Assembly (NCBI GenBank): GCA_902769875.1 | Contig: CACXQV010000001.1 | Coordinates: forward strand, 123,805 to 187,804 | Direction: 5' to 3' | DNA length: 64,000 nt | Source of the DNA: an uncultured Bacteroidia bacterium | GTDB lineage: Bacteria > Bacteroidota > Bacteroidia > Bacteroidales > F082 | Translations under genes and position numbers: made by a program | Shown here: piece after piece, positions 8,139-17,600 of the stretch | Numbering within the stretch: position 1 is the stretch's first letter | How the letters are laid out: every line of letters starts with the position of its first letter | The notes under the pieces: generated by a model | The model's input: only the letters and a program-made list of their open reading frames with translations | What the model was told of the DNA's origin: nothing | Database searches by the model: none

Positions 8139-10274
8139 TTATTCTTCTTCCTTCTGGCTTTCTTCGTACTCCTTGAGCAGGCGGTTCTGCACGTCGGTGG
8201 GCACTTGCTGGTATTCGGCATACTTCATCGTGAAGGTGCCACGGCCCGACGTCAGCGAGCTCAGTGAGGTGGAATAGCGGTCCATTTCGGCCAACGGCAC
8301 CTTGGCGTGGATGGTCTGGTAGTTGTGGTCGCTGTCCATGCCCATCACGATGGCGCGGCGTCCTTGCAGGTCGGTCATGACGGCACCCATCAGGTCGGCG
8401 GGCATGCGCACGTCTAAGTCGTAGATGGGTTCCATGATTTTCGGGCCTGCGTTCTTGAAGGCGGCGCTGAAGGCCATACGGCCTGCAATCTTGAAGGCCA
8501 TTTCGTTGGAGTCGACCGGGTGCATCTTGCCGTCGTAGATGTAGACGATGATGTCGCGGGCGTAGCTGCCCGTCAGCGGGCCTTGTTCGAGGCGCTCGTT
8601 CACGCCCTTCAGGATGGCGGGCATGAAGCGGGCGTCGATGGCGCCACCCACCACGCAGTTGGCGAAGATGAGCTTGCCGCCCCAAGGCAGTTCGTACTCC
8701 TGCTTGTCGCGCACTTGCAGCTCGCTCGGGTCGGTGTAGCCCTCGAAGTAAGGAGCCAGTTGCATGTGAACCTCACCGAACTGGCCGCTACCGCCTGACT
8801 GTTTCTTGTGACGGTAGCTTGCGCTTGCGCTCTTGGTGATGGTTTCGCGATACGGGATTTTGGGTGAAGTGGTCTCGATGGCGATTTTGTAGACGTTGTC
8901 GAAATACCATTTCAGTGTGTTGAAGTGGTATTCGCCCTGGCATTGCAGGATGTTTTGGCGCAATTCGCGCGACATGCCGCTGATGACGGTCGGGTCGGTC
9001 TTGTGCATATCGTTGAGGATGCCGCCAAGTTTTTCGTCTTCCTGCGAGTTGACGGCCTTGACTGCGATTGAGAAGATCGGGGTCGGGAACGGGATTTCGG
9101 GGAAGATGGCTTCGCCGGCTTTGGCGTCGACGAGCGAGTCGCCGATGCGGCCGTCCTTCAGCTTGATGGTGCAGATGATGTCGCCAGCGTTCACTTTCTC
9201 GACCTCTTCGCGGTTCTTGCCACGGAAAGCGAGCAGTTGTGAGAGGCGTTCCTTGTTGCCCGTGCGCGGGTTGATGAGGTCTTGGCTCTTCACGACCGAG
9301 CCACCGTAGACGCGCATCCAAGCCACGTCGCCGAGGTTCTGTTCGGTGGTCACCTTGAAGATGAACAGGGCGGTCGGGTCGTCGTTGCTGTTGTGGAACT
9401 CTTGTCCGTTGTTGGCTTTGATGGCAGGCATGTCGGCGGGCGACGGGCAGGCGTTGATGAGGAAGTCCATCAGACGGGTGACGCCCACGCCGCGCTTGGC
9501 AGCGCCGCAAATGACGGGGAACATCTCGCGGTTGACGATGCCCAAGTGGATGCCGCGCTCCATGTCTTCCTCGCTCAGGGTCATTTCCTCGAAGAACTTC
9601 TCCATCAGGGCTTCTTCGCCTTCGGCGGCGTGCTCGATGAGGTTGTTGTGCAGTTCTTCGGCCTTGGCCATTTCGGCGGCGGGAATGTCTTGGATTTCGG
9701 GGGCTCCGTTGCCGTTCTTGAAGACGAGCATCTTCATCATGATCAAGTCGATGACGGCGTTGAAGTCTTCACCGGCGTTGACGGGGTATTGGATGGGCGT
9801 AACCTTGTCGCCGAAATATTCTTTCAGTTCGCGGATGGCGTTGTCGAAATTGGCGTTGCTGTGGTCGAGTTGGTTCATGAAGAACACGACGGGCTTGTTG
9901 GTGTTGGCAGCATGGCGCCAGGCGTTTTCGGTGGTGGCTTCCACTCCCGACTGTGCGTTGACGGTGCAAACGGCTATGTCGGCAGCATAGAGGCAGCTGA
10001 CGATGTCGCCAGAGAAGTCGCTGAAGCCAGGGGTGTCCAAGATGTTGATTTTCTTGTCGTTGTAGATGGTATACATCATAGAGGCGTTCACCGAAATCTG
10101 ACGCTCCATTTCGATTTGGCGGTAGTCTGACACGGTGTTTTTCTCGTCGGTGCTACCTTTTCTGTTGATGAGCTTGCCTTCGAAAAGCATGTTTTCGGCA
10201 AGGGTGGTCTTACCCGACTTAGCTGCTCCGATGAGGGCAACGTTGCGGATGTCTTTTGTCTGGAATTCCTTCAT
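8139..10274 (-). CDS. fusA2: Elongation factor G-like GTPase (EF-G2 type)
   Basis: A 711-residue translational GTPase with full EF-G layout: G domain (P-loop GAAKSGKTT at residues 16-24, DTPGF as G3, NQLD as G4), domain II, and the C-terminal domains III-V (GSGQFGEVHMQL, then the GLMGAVM-like ADLMGAVMTDLQGRR stretch). The P-loop lacks the AHVDAGKT form and G4 is NQLD instead of NKMD, as in the second EF-G of Bacteroidota (EF-G2). In Bacteroides thetaiotaomicron that paralogue supports protein synthesis during carbon starvation; the same role here is inference. The gene is monocistronic, with its own -7 box (minus strand TACCTTTG, 10335-10342) and a terminator. The housekeeping fusA is not in this window. 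Confidence 0.9.
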   Translation of the reverse strand: MKEFQTKDIRNVALIGAAKSGKTTLAENMLFEGKLINRKGSTDEKNTVSDYRQIEMERQISVNASMMYTIYNDKKINILDTPGFSDFSGDIVSCLYAADIAVCTVNAQSGVEATTENAWRHAANTNKPVVFFMNQLDHSNANFDNAIRELKEYFGDKVTPIQYPVNAGEDFNAVIDLIMMKMLVFKNGNGAPEIQDIPAAEMAKAEELHNNLIEHAAEGEEALMEKFFEEMTLSEEDMERGIHLGIVNREMFPVICGAAKRGVGVTRLMDFLINACPSPADMPAIKANNGQEFHNSNDDPTALFIFKVTTEQNLGDVAWMRVYGGSVVKSQDLINPRTGNKERLSQLLAFRGKNREEVEKVNAGDIICTIKLKDGRIGDSLVDAKAGEAIFPEIPFPTPIFSIAVKAVNSQEDEKLGGILNDMHKTDPTVISGMSRELRQNILQCQGEYHFNTLKWYFDNVYKIAIETTSPKIPYRETITKSASASYRHKKQSGGSGQFGEVHMQLAPYFEGYTDPSELQVRDKQEYELPWGGKLIFANCVVGGAIDARFMPAILKGVNERLEQGPLTGSYARDIIVYIYDGKMHPVDSNEMAFKIAGRMAFSAAFKNAGPKIMEPIYDLDVRMPADLMGAVMTDLQGRRAIVMGMDSDHNYQTIHAKVPLAEMDRYSTSLSSLTSGRGTFTMKYAEYQQVPTDVQNRLLKEYEESQKEEE

Positions 10275-10334
10275 TGTTATCTAACTAGCTAATTATTAAA
10301 TATTTACTTTTCGCGAAAGTTACTATAGTGGGCG

Positions 10335-10342
10335 CAAAGGTA
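10335..10342 (-). promoter_or_regulatory. -7 box of the EF-G2-like gene
   Basis: TACCTTTG on the minus strand matches TAnnTTTG and lies 61 bases before the start codon. Confidence 0.5.
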
Positions 10343-10396
10343 CAAAATATTATGATACCTTACAACCAAAATCGTTTTTTAATGTCACAAAACTTC

Positions 10397-10445
10397 CAAA
10401 ACCAGCAAAACAATTGCCCGGTGGGGTATGGTTTTGCTGGTTTTG
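10397..10445 (-). terminator. Terminator of the PfkB kinase gene
   Basis: A perfect 15-base inverted repeat (CAAAACCAGCAAAAC with its complement at 10431-10445) directly follows the stop codon of the minus-strand kinase gene. Confidence 0.75.
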
Positions 10446-10447
10446 TT

Positions 10448-11422
10448 TTATAATGAAGATATGGCCTTGTGGATGTCGTTCCAGCGTGCGTTGTCCATCT
10501 TGGCACCAACCACCTCGATGATGTTTTTGGCCACTATGGCACCCATCTTGCCGCATTTTTCCAAGGGCTCGTTTCTGACGAGTCCGGCGAGGAAGCCGGC
10601 TGCCCACATGTCGCCGGCGCCTGTGGTGTCGACCACTTGTGCCGTCATTGGCCCGATGTTGACCACTTGGTCGCCGTGTTGGATGAAGGAGCCTTTCGCG
10701 CCCACCTTCACCACGGCCAAGTCGCAACGCTCGGCGAGGAAATGCAAGGCTTCTTCAGGCTCCAAGCCCGTCAGGGCGAAGGCTTCCTGTTCGTTGGCAA
10801 ACACGATGTCGACATAGTTGTTGATGAGGTCCATGAGGAAGTCGCGGCTTTCTTCGACCACGTTGTAGCTGGCCAAGTCGATGGCGATGGTCAGGCCCTT
10901 GGCCTTGGCGGTCTCGATGGCTTTCTTCAGCATGTCGGGATTGGCCACAAGGTAGCCTTCCACATAGAGCGTGTCCCAACCTTCAAAAAGCTGTGGGGTG
11001 ATGTCTTCGGGACGCATTTCGGCGGCTGCGCCAAGGCAGGTGGCGAAAGTGCGCTCGCCGTCGGGGGTCACCATGGCGACGACGCGGCCCGAAGGTGTGT
11101 CGGAACTGAGCAGCTGGGGGTTCACATTGGTTTCGAGCATTTGTTTCTTGAAGAACTCGCCCACTTCGTCCTTCCCAATTTTGCTGAGGAATCCGGCTTC
11201 CACGCCGAGTTGGGCCAAGCCGCTCATCGTGTTGGCCGCCGATCCGCCCGAGGCCATCTGGTTGCCAAGATGGGCCAGTTTTTTGCCTATTGCCACCGAG
11301 GTTTCAGCATCAACGTAGGTCATGCTGCCTTTTGGGAGATTCAGTTCTTGGAGGATGCTATCGTTGGGGATTTGGGTCAGGATGTCGACCAAGGCACTCC
11401 CGATGCCGAGAATTCTTTTCAT
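10448..11422 (-). CDS. PfkB-family kinase, adenosine kinase type
   Basis: A 324-residue ribokinase/PfkB-family sugar or nucleoside kinase. Seen in the sequence: the N-terminal substrate motif GGSAANTMSGLAQLG (residues 59-73), the lid/strand region with SGRVVAMVTPDGERT, and the catalytic DTTGAGD (265-271) that forms the anion hole and contains the base Asp. Length and sequence pattern fit the Bacteroidota proteins annotated as adenosine kinase, which phosphorylate adenosine to AMP in purine salvage; other PfkB substrates cannot be excluded. It is cytoplasmic. It has its own promoter (11472-11499) and terminator, so it is a single-gene unit. Confidence 0.85.
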   Translation of the reverse strand: MKRILGIGSALVDILTQIPNDSILQELNLPKGSMTYVDAETSVAIGKKLAHLGNQMASGGSAANTMSGLAQLGVEAGFLSKIGKDEVGEFFKKQMLETNVNPQLLSSDTPSGRVVAMVTPDGERTFATCLGAAAEMRPEDITPQLFEGWDTLYVEGYLVANPDMLKKAIETAKAKGLTIAIDLASYNVVEESRDFLMDLINNYVDIVFANEQEAFALTGLEPEEALHFLAERCDLAVVKVGAKGSFIQHGDQVVNIGPMTAQVVDTTGAGDMWAAGFLAGLVRNEPLEKCGKMGAIVAKNIIEVVGAKMDNARWNDIHKAISSL

Positions 11423-11471
11423 TTTGGATACGATGATTTAAGGTTTATTATTCGTTATTTCTAATTTTGTG

Positions 11472-11499
11472 CAAAGGTAGCAAATAAAATCATACCAAA
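11472..11499 (-). promoter_or_regulatory. Promoter of the PfkB kinase gene
   Basis: On the minus strand, TTTG (complement of 11496-11499) and TACCTTTG (11472-11479) are 16 bases apart, fitting the Bacteroidota -33/-7 pattern. Confidence 0.55.
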
Positions 11500-11566
11500 G
11501 GAAGAAAATTTTCTTATTGATAATCAAATGTTTATGTAAATAGTGAAAAATTTTCTCCAAAAAAGG

Positions 11567-11596
11567 TTGTGCGTAATGGAAAAAGCCGTACTTTTG
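11567..11596 (+). promoter_or_regulatory. Promoter of tRNA-Asn
   Basis: TTGT at 11567-11570 and TACTTTTG at 11589-11596, 18 bases apart, upstream of the tRNA gene. Confidence 0.6.
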
Positions 11597-11655
11597 CAAT
11601 CGCAAATCGCAAGATTAAGCGTAGCCAAATCAGACAAGTTCTGTGACATTGTGCA

Positions 11656-11729
11656 GCCTCCTTAGCTCAGTTGGTCAGAGCATCTGACTGTTAATCAGGG
11701 GGTCTCAGGTTCAAGTCCTGAAGGGGGCG
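11656..11729 (+). tRNA. tRNA-Asn (GTT)
   Basis: A complete 74-base cloverleaf: acceptor GCCTCCT pairs with AGGGGGC (one G-T pair), D stem GCTC/GAGC, anticodon loop CTGTTAA with anticodon GTT, T stem TCAGG/CCTGA around TTCAAGT, discriminator G. CCA is not encoded. It is on the plus strand within a minus-strand region and is followed by a strong terminator. Confidence 0.97.
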
Positions 11730-11761
11730 CTTTTTTATGTTTCATGTTATTAATTTTTTGG

Positions 11762-11797
11762 CCTCGTATTACCTCCCCAGTAATACGGGGTTTTTTT
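11762..11797 (+). terminator. Terminator after tRNA-Asn
   Basis: An 11-pair stem (11762-11772 with 11780-11790) is followed by seven T. A second perfect palindrome (13-base arms, 11793-11820) follows and could terminate transcription from both sides. Confidence 0.8.
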
Positions 11798-11874
11798 GTG
11801 ATGGCTTGCCATCACAAAAAGCAGGGACTTACTTCACCAGCTTAATGTCCTGCCGCCCCTACGGGGCTGTGTGT

Positions 11875-12666
11875 TCATTTTTCGCCACGCTGCATGGCCT
11901 CCATGTTGAGAATTGCCTTCACGCGCTGCAAAGGCATGATTTTTCTGAATGGATACAGCATTTTCACGGCAATCTTCATCCACCAGCAGTAATGAACGGC
12001 AAGTTGGCAGTAGGCTTTCCGGAAATTGAAGTGCTGGATGAGGAAGTCTTGAATATCAGAATGTTGAGTTATGGTTCTGGATCCATCGCTAACATATTTT
12101 AAATGCATTTTGCCCAAATAGAATTCATTCATCGCATAAATCAATCCGTAATAAGGATAAGTTGAAGTATGCTTGTATTCTGGTAGAATGGCCAATAGTT
12201 CATATCCACACGCATCATCCCAAAGATAATTGACGGCAAAGCCAATCATTTTTTCCGTTCCTTTCAAAAAACACCCCCAACACTCTATATTTTCGCAGTC
12301 AGAAGAAGACGAAAGGAAATCGTTAAGACTTTCATTCCTATTCCCATAGGCCAACATAACTTTTTCGTAAATCTTGTTTCCTTGGTCTTCAAATTCCTTG
12401 TTTTCAAGTATTCGATACGTATAATTATTGTTTGCTCTGCGGATTTTGTTTCTGCATCTGGAGGTAAGTTCTTCGAAACCAAAAAATTGGTCTTTTATGA
12501 TATACCAAAAAGATGTTTCTTCTTGACAATCAAAATCATAGGTGTTTCTCACCATCATACCCCCCATACTAAGAAGGTTAGTGCAAGCATCTTTCCCAAG
12601 TTTTTGCTCTTCGTGGGGTGATCGGGCATATCGCCAAGCATTCCTATAGATAAAATAATTCCACAT
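11875..12666 (-). CDS. GNAT/FemAB-like acyltransferase fold protein
   Basis: A 263-residue cytoplasmic protein with no signal peptide. The stretch FEELTSRCRNKIRRA followed by a helix-strand pattern and LPEYKHTSTYPYYGLIYAMNEFYL resembles FemAB/GNAT-type acyl-CoA N-acyltransferases found in Bacteroidota surface-polysaccharide regions; no catalytic residue can be fixed by eye. It lies 37 bases downstream of manC on the same strand, so a part in glycan modification is inferred from context. The tail is Lys/Arg-rich (KMLYPFRKIMPLQRVK), perhaps membrane-associated. Confidence 0.55.
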   Translation of the reverse strand: MWNYFIYRNAWRYARSPHEEQKLGKDACTNLLSMGGMMVRNTYDFDCQEETSFWYIIKDQFFGFEELTSRCRNKIRRANNNYTYRILENKEFEDQGNKIYEKVMLAYGNRNESLNDFLSSSSDCENIECWGCFLKGTEKMIGFAVNYLWDDACGYELLAILPEYKHTSTYPYYGLIYAMNEFYLGKMHLKYVSDGSRTITQHSDIQDFLIQHFNFRKAYCQLAVHYCWWMKIAVKMLYPFRKIMPLQRVKAILNMEAMQRGEK

Positions 12667-12703
12667 TATCAGTATGGCAAAGCAACGATTCCATAAAACC
12701 GCA

Positions 12704-13798
12704 TCACTTCAATCCTTCAATCCAAACCTTAATCTGTTGCTCGTCCTTGAGGCGGCACACCAAAAGCGAGTGGTCGCGGTAGGCCACCAAATAGTCTTCC
12801 AGGCCTTGCACCACGGCCTCGGTGCCTTCCTCGATATTGATAATGGTGTTGCGGTTGTCCACCGCAACCACCTTGCCTCGAATGGCGTTGCCGTTGTCGT
12901 CTTTTCGGGCGTGAGTGAACAGCGAGCCCCATGTGCCGATGTCGCTCCAGCCGAAGTCGGCGGGGATGGTGAAGGTGTTGGACGACTTCTCCATCACGCC
13001 ATAGTCGATGCTGATGTTGGGGCAGTCCACGAAATGGTCGTTGATGAAGTCTTGCTCTTCGGGCGTGCCGAAGTTGTGTTTCCCTTTTTCGAACACGTCG
13101 ACCATCTCAGGCAGGAATTGCCTGAAAGCCTGCATTATGCCGTCCAAGGTCCAAATGAAGATGCCGCTGTTCCAGAAGTAGTTGCCTTCTGCGACAAACT
13201 TCACTGCTGTTTCATAATCAGGCTTTTCCTTGAACCGCTCAACTTTGACAACACCAGAACATTCCGCATTGACTTCATCGAATACTTCGTATTTCCGCAT
13301 TCCGCATTCCGCATTGGACACTTGAATATACCCGTACCCCGTTTCAGGTCGGCTCGGTTTGATGCCGATGGTCATCAAGGCCTTTGGGTTTTGGGTCAGA
13401 AAACCGAAGCCCAAGCGGATGATGCGCTGGAATTCGGTTTCGTTGGTCACGAGGTGGTCGGCAGGCGTCACCACGATGTTGGCCTCTTTGCAACGGCTTT
13501 TGATGTGGTAGGCCGCGTAAGCGATGCAAGGGGCCGTGTTGCGACGCGCCGGCTCGCAAAGCACTTGGTCGGGCTTGAGCATCGGCAGGTGCTCCAAAAC
13601 CAAATGCTTGTAGGCCTTGTTGGTCACCACGATGAAGTTTTCGTCGGGGATGATGGGGCTGAACCTCTCGTAGGTGCTGCGGATGAAGCTCTTCCCGGTG
13701 CCAAGAATATCAAGGAATTGCTTGGGATAGTTGTCTTTGCTGAGTGGCCAAAAACGACTACCGATACCGCCAGCCATTATGATACAGTAGTTATTCAT
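12704..13798 (-). CDS. manC: Mannose-1-phosphate guanylyltransferase
   Basis: A 364-residue nucleotidyltransferase that makes GDP-mannose from mannose 1-phosphate and GTP. The pyrophosphorylase motif GGIGSRFWPLS (residues 10-20) with the adjacent YPKQF is present, as are RRNTAPC, TPADHLV, FKEKPD, YFWNSGIF and the DFGWSDIGTW motif. It lacks the phosphomannose-isomerase extension of the long form. Between TGYGYIQV and VKVERF there is an unusual insert of about 20 residues (NAECGMRKYEVFDEVNAECS) made by short DNA repeats of ATTCCGC type (13260-13320); the enzyme fold would tolerate this as a loop. GDP-mannose is the substrate of Gmd, encoded about 11 kb upstream in the same leftward block. Confidence 0.93.
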   Translation of the reverse strand: MNNYCIIMAGGIGSRFWPLSKDNYPKQFLDILGTGKSFIRSTYERFSPIIPDENFIVVTNKAYKHLVLEHLPMLKPDQVLCEPARRNTAPCIAYAAYHIKSRCKEANIVVTPADHLVTNETEFQRIIRLGFGFLTQNPKALMTIGIKPSRPETGYGYIQVSNAECGMRKYEVFDEVNAECSGVVKVERFKEKPDYETAVKFVAEGNYFWNSGIFIWTLDGIMQAFRQFLPEMVDVFEKGKHNFGTPEEQDFINDHFVDCPNISIDYGVMEKSSNTFTIPADFGWSDIGTWGSLFTHARKDDNGNAIRGKVVAVDNRNTIINIEEGTEAVVQGLEDYLVAYRDHSLLVCRLKDEQQIKVWIEGLK

Positions 13799-13819
13799 CT
13801 TATGTTGAATGTTGATTGT

Positions 13820-14563
13820 TTAATTGTTGAGCAGGGCGTTGCCTTTGGCGCTAAAATAAGGCTTCAAGTCGGAGATGGCGATTTTGCACAGGGGCAAACC
13901 TGCCGCGTATGGTGCGATTTCGAACGGACCGTAGCAAAACACTATGCTGTCGGTCTCGATCCATGGGTCGTTTTCGGGCAGGGGAAATGGCGTTTCAGGG
14001 TCGAAAGCATAGGCTTCTTCCTCGGTTTGGTACGGGTCGAAATACTGTTTTTTGATGTTCTCCGAAATCAAGTCGACCAACGATTCGGGGTCTTCGAAAA
14101 GGTCGTAGCCCACCATGTTGCCATCGGTTTTGCTGAAAGTTACGCCATAATACCAAGGCATGGGATGGGCGCCGCCAGCGTAAAGATAGCCTTCCGAAAT
14201 GTAGGTGACGTAGCGGTCGGTTTGTTCCGTGAGGGTGTAATTGCTTTCGAATGCAGCCCTCGATTCGCTGCCTTCTTCTTCCAAAAAGCGGTCTTTTTCT
14301 TCGTTGAGGGCGGTTTCGTAGTCATCCGTGTCAGCCGAGAGCATCCATTTCAGAATGTAGTGTCGTAGGCTGTCGTTGTCGGTGATTGGCACGTCGATAT
14401 TGACCGTGTAGAAATTGTAGCCTTGTTCGTATTCGTCTTCATAGTAAACGCTGTCGATAAGTGTATAAGGCTGAGTGTCAACCTGATTCGATTCGTTTGG
14501 CGTGCGATGGCATCCTGTGGCAAGCAACAGGAGCAGCGCGATGGGGATGAACAACTTTCTCAT
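13820..14563 (-). CDS. DUF3298/RsiV-like lipoprotein
   Basis: The start at 14563 (MRKLFIPIALLLLLATGC) gives a standard lipobox, so the protein is lipid-anchored; the longer frame is less likely. The 247-residue product has a first part like the DUF4163 region (YTVNIDVPITDNDSLRHYI) and a C-terminal DUF3298-like part with LYAGGAHPMPWYYGVTF and then LPENDPW ... YAAG. Such proteins (RsiV family) occur as anti-sigma or lysozyme-binding domains and as free lipoproteins; this one has no sigma-binding part, so its function is open. A TAnnTTTG box (minus TACCTTTG, 14594-14601) gives it its own promoter within the block. Confidence 0.75.
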   Translation of the reverse strand: MRKLFIPIALLLLLATGCHRTPNESNQVDTQPYTLIDSVYYEDEYEQGYNFYTVNIDVPITDNDSLRHYILKWMLSADTDDYETALNEEKDRFLEEEGSESRAAFESNYTLTEQTDRYVTYISEGYLYAGGAHPMPWYYGVTFSKTDGNMVGYDLFEDPESLVDLISENIKKQYFDPYQTEEEAYAFDPETPFPLPENDPWIETDSIVFCYGPFEIAPYAAGLPLCKIAISDLKPYFSAKGNALLNN

Positions 14564-14593
14564 AATGATGGAATTTTTTGGAGTTCGATGTTG

Positions 14594-14601
14594 CAAAGGT
14601 A
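14594..14601 (-). promoter_or_regulatory. -7 box of the DUF3298 lipoprotein gene
   Basis: TACCTTTG on the minus strand lies 31 bases upstream of the chosen start and supports the start at 14563. Confidence 0.5.
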
Positions 14602-14633
14602 ATGTTTTTTGATAGAACGGCAATGCTTATCGT

Positions 14634-17600
14634 TTATTTCATCCAACGGAAAAGGATTTCGATGGGATGAACGGCTTTGACCCCCGTTCCGTCCAAGATT
14701 TGCTGGCGGCACGACGTCCCAGGGGCTGCAACGATGTGTGGAACGACGCCATCCGTGTTTCCGGCAGCCCTGCGGACGGCAGGGAAAAGCACCATCTCAC
14801 CGATGGCCAACGAGGTTTGGTAATGTTCCTTTTCATAGCCAAACGAACCCGCCATTCCGCAACAACCCGATGGAATGACATGAACTTTGGCATTTTTGAG
14901 CATTTTCAAGGCACGGACGGTCTTTTCCGTGCCCACCAACGCCTTTTGGTGACAATGCCCGTGAAGCCAAATCTCAACGGCGTCATCCTTGAAATCGTTG
15001 CTTGATATGCGCCCTGCCTCAAGTTCGCGTACGAAAAACTCATCGAAAAGCAGGGTGTTCTTGGCCAAGCGTTGGGCTTCGTTTCGCTGTTCGGCTGGCA
15101 CCAAATCAGGGTATTCGTCGCGAAAACTGAGGATGCATGAAGGCTCGATGCCGACCAATGCCGATTGTTCGGAAATCTTGTCTTTCAGCAAATTGACATT
15201 TTTCAAGGCGAACTTCTTGGCCAACTTCAGGTTGCCTTTCGAGATGGCGGCACGCCCGCTTTCGACGTGTTTCGGGATTTCCACTTCGTAGCCTAATCGC
15301 AACAATAGTTTGGCGAAAGTCAGGCCAAGTTCTGCTTCCTGAAAATTGGTGAACTCGTCGGCGAAGAGATAGACTTTGCCTTTTGTGGCGGTTTTCTTTT
15401 GTTTGCGGCATTCGCGCCTGACGGTGGTGCGCATCGTTGCGCGGCTCAAGGTGGGGATGTCTCTTTCGGTCGAAAACTGGATGATGCGCTTGATGATGTT
15501 GGATGAAAAACTCCACGAGGCGAAAAGGTTATAAATTGGCCAAACGAGATGCCCGAATTGCTCGACTGTGGCCATCCGCGACACGGCAAAAGAGCGCAAT
15601 GGCATTCCAACGACATCGTATTTGTGCTGTAAAATCTCGGAACGCAGTCGTGTCATATCGACATTCGATGGGCACTCGCTGCGACAGCCTTTGCAGGCCA
15701 AGCAACTGTCCAATACTTCAGCCAACTCTTTTGATAGCAGGATGCTTTTTCTTGTCGCGACCTGCGTCTCGCAGGTCGAAGCATTGTCGTTTTCGGGTTG
15801 CTGGTCAAATTGCGAGACGCAATTTGCGACAGTGCGGTCGCCTTTCTTTGTCGCGACCTGCGTCTCGCAGGTCGAAGCATTGTCGTTTTCGGATTGTTGT
15901 TCAAATTGCGGGACGCAATTTGCGACAGTGCGGTTGCCTTTCCTTGTCGCGACCTGCGTCTCGCAGGTCGAAGCATTGTCGTTTTCGGATTTTGGGTCAA
16001 ATTGCGGGACGTAATTTGCGACAATGTTGAAAGCCTCGCTTTCCCACCCTCTCGTGAGGATTTCTCTTATGATGTTGGCTCGGGCTCGTGTGGCCTTGGT
16101 TTCGTCGCCGCTGACCTTGAAAGCCGGGCAAAGCGTGCCGCCGATGAGGTTCGATTTGCGGCAGTCGCCTGCGCCATTGCATTGCTCAATGCTGCACATC
16201 AGGGCGTGGAGTTGCGAGTTGGCACCCGTGGCACCTTTCACCTTGCATTCGTCGAAGGCGGCTTTCCAATTATAATAGGTCTCTGAGCCTGTCGAAAGGC
16301 CGTTCTTTTTGGTCTTTACCTTGCCCAGTTCTTTCGTGATGGCGTATCTTTGCCCGACTTCGAAGCGCAACATACTGTCCATCGGCAGGGTGTCTACAAT
16401 TTTGTGAAGGTTGAAAACCCGTTCAGGGTCCCAACATCGCTTCAGGTCTTGCATCAGCGTGTAAACCTCGTCGCCATAAAGCAGTTGGATGAACTCGCCA
16501 CGCAGCCTACCGTCGCCATGTTCGCCGCTGAGCGAGCCTTTGTATTTCTTGACCAAAAGGGCTGTTTGGTAGGCCACCTCTCGGAATTTCCGCAGGCCTT
16601 CGGCCTCCTTGATATTGATGATTGGCCGCAAATGCAGTTCACCGGTGCTGATGTGGGCGTGATAGACGCAACTCAGGCCGAGGCTTTCCAACATTTTTGC
16701 GAAATCGTCCATATAAGCTGGCAATTTCTCAGGTGCAACAGCCGTGTCTTCAATCACGCCAATGGGTTTGGCATCGCCTTTCATTCCCGTGAGCAGTCCC
16801 AAACCCGCTTTGCGCAAGCTCCACACTTTGCTGATTTCTGAGCCGTAAACCCTTGAGCAAGCGTAAACTAAACGATCTTCGTTTTCCATCAAGGCCTTTT
16901 CCAATTGATTGGCGAGGACATCGATTTCGGTTCTCGTTTCGCCCCGCAGTTCGATGATGAGAATGGCGGCGGGGTCGCCTTGCACGAAGAAGCGGTTTTT
17001 CTGCTGTTCGGCATTCTGTTTGCTGAGTTCCAAGATGTTGCGGTCCATCAGCTCAATGGCGGTTGGATGGAATTTCAAAGCCACCAGATTGCCCAAAAAA
17101 CTTTTTTGGAGCGTATCGCAATGGGCGCAAACCACCATTTTCTCTTTTGGAGGCAAGGGGTCGAGGTCGACTTTGATTTCTGTGATGAAGGCCAAAGTGC
17201 CCTCGCTTCCCGCCAACACCTTGCAGAGATTGATGGTGCGTTCTTCAAGCGGTTTGGCCGAATCGTGCAGGTCTTCAATGGCTTCGTCGATGGCGTAGCC
17301 GCATGAGCGACGGCGCAAGCTCTTGTCTGGGTAGTTTTCCTCGATGAGGCGAACCGTTTTTTCGTCCAAGGCCCAGCGGATGAGTTGCGAATAGATGCCT
17401 TGGATTAAAGAATCAGATTCGGTTTTCCAAAACTGTGTGCCAAATCTTTCCTCCAACTCCTTGATTGTGTATGTCTTGAACACCTCAATACTGCCATCGC
17501 ATAGCACCCCTTTGGCTTCCACGATATGGTGTCGGGTGCTGCCATAAATCAAGGAATGGGTCCCGCAAGAGTTGTTGCCGAACATGCCTCCAATGCAGCA

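Noticed and set aside
9282-11464. Long plus-strand frames opposite the EF-G2-like and PfkB kinase genes
   Set aside because: The minus-strand genes are certain from catalytic motifs; the frames are complements.
12674-14368. A 564-codon open frame on the plus strand
   Set aside because: It is the shadow of manC and the DUF3298 gene on the other strand; its composition is typical of antisense frames, and both minus-strand genes have clear family motifs.
15503-16286. Repeat-rich plus-strand frames over the 96-base repeats
   Set aside because: They arise because the repeat is open in several frames; the minus-strand frame continues a conserved enzyme on both sides.
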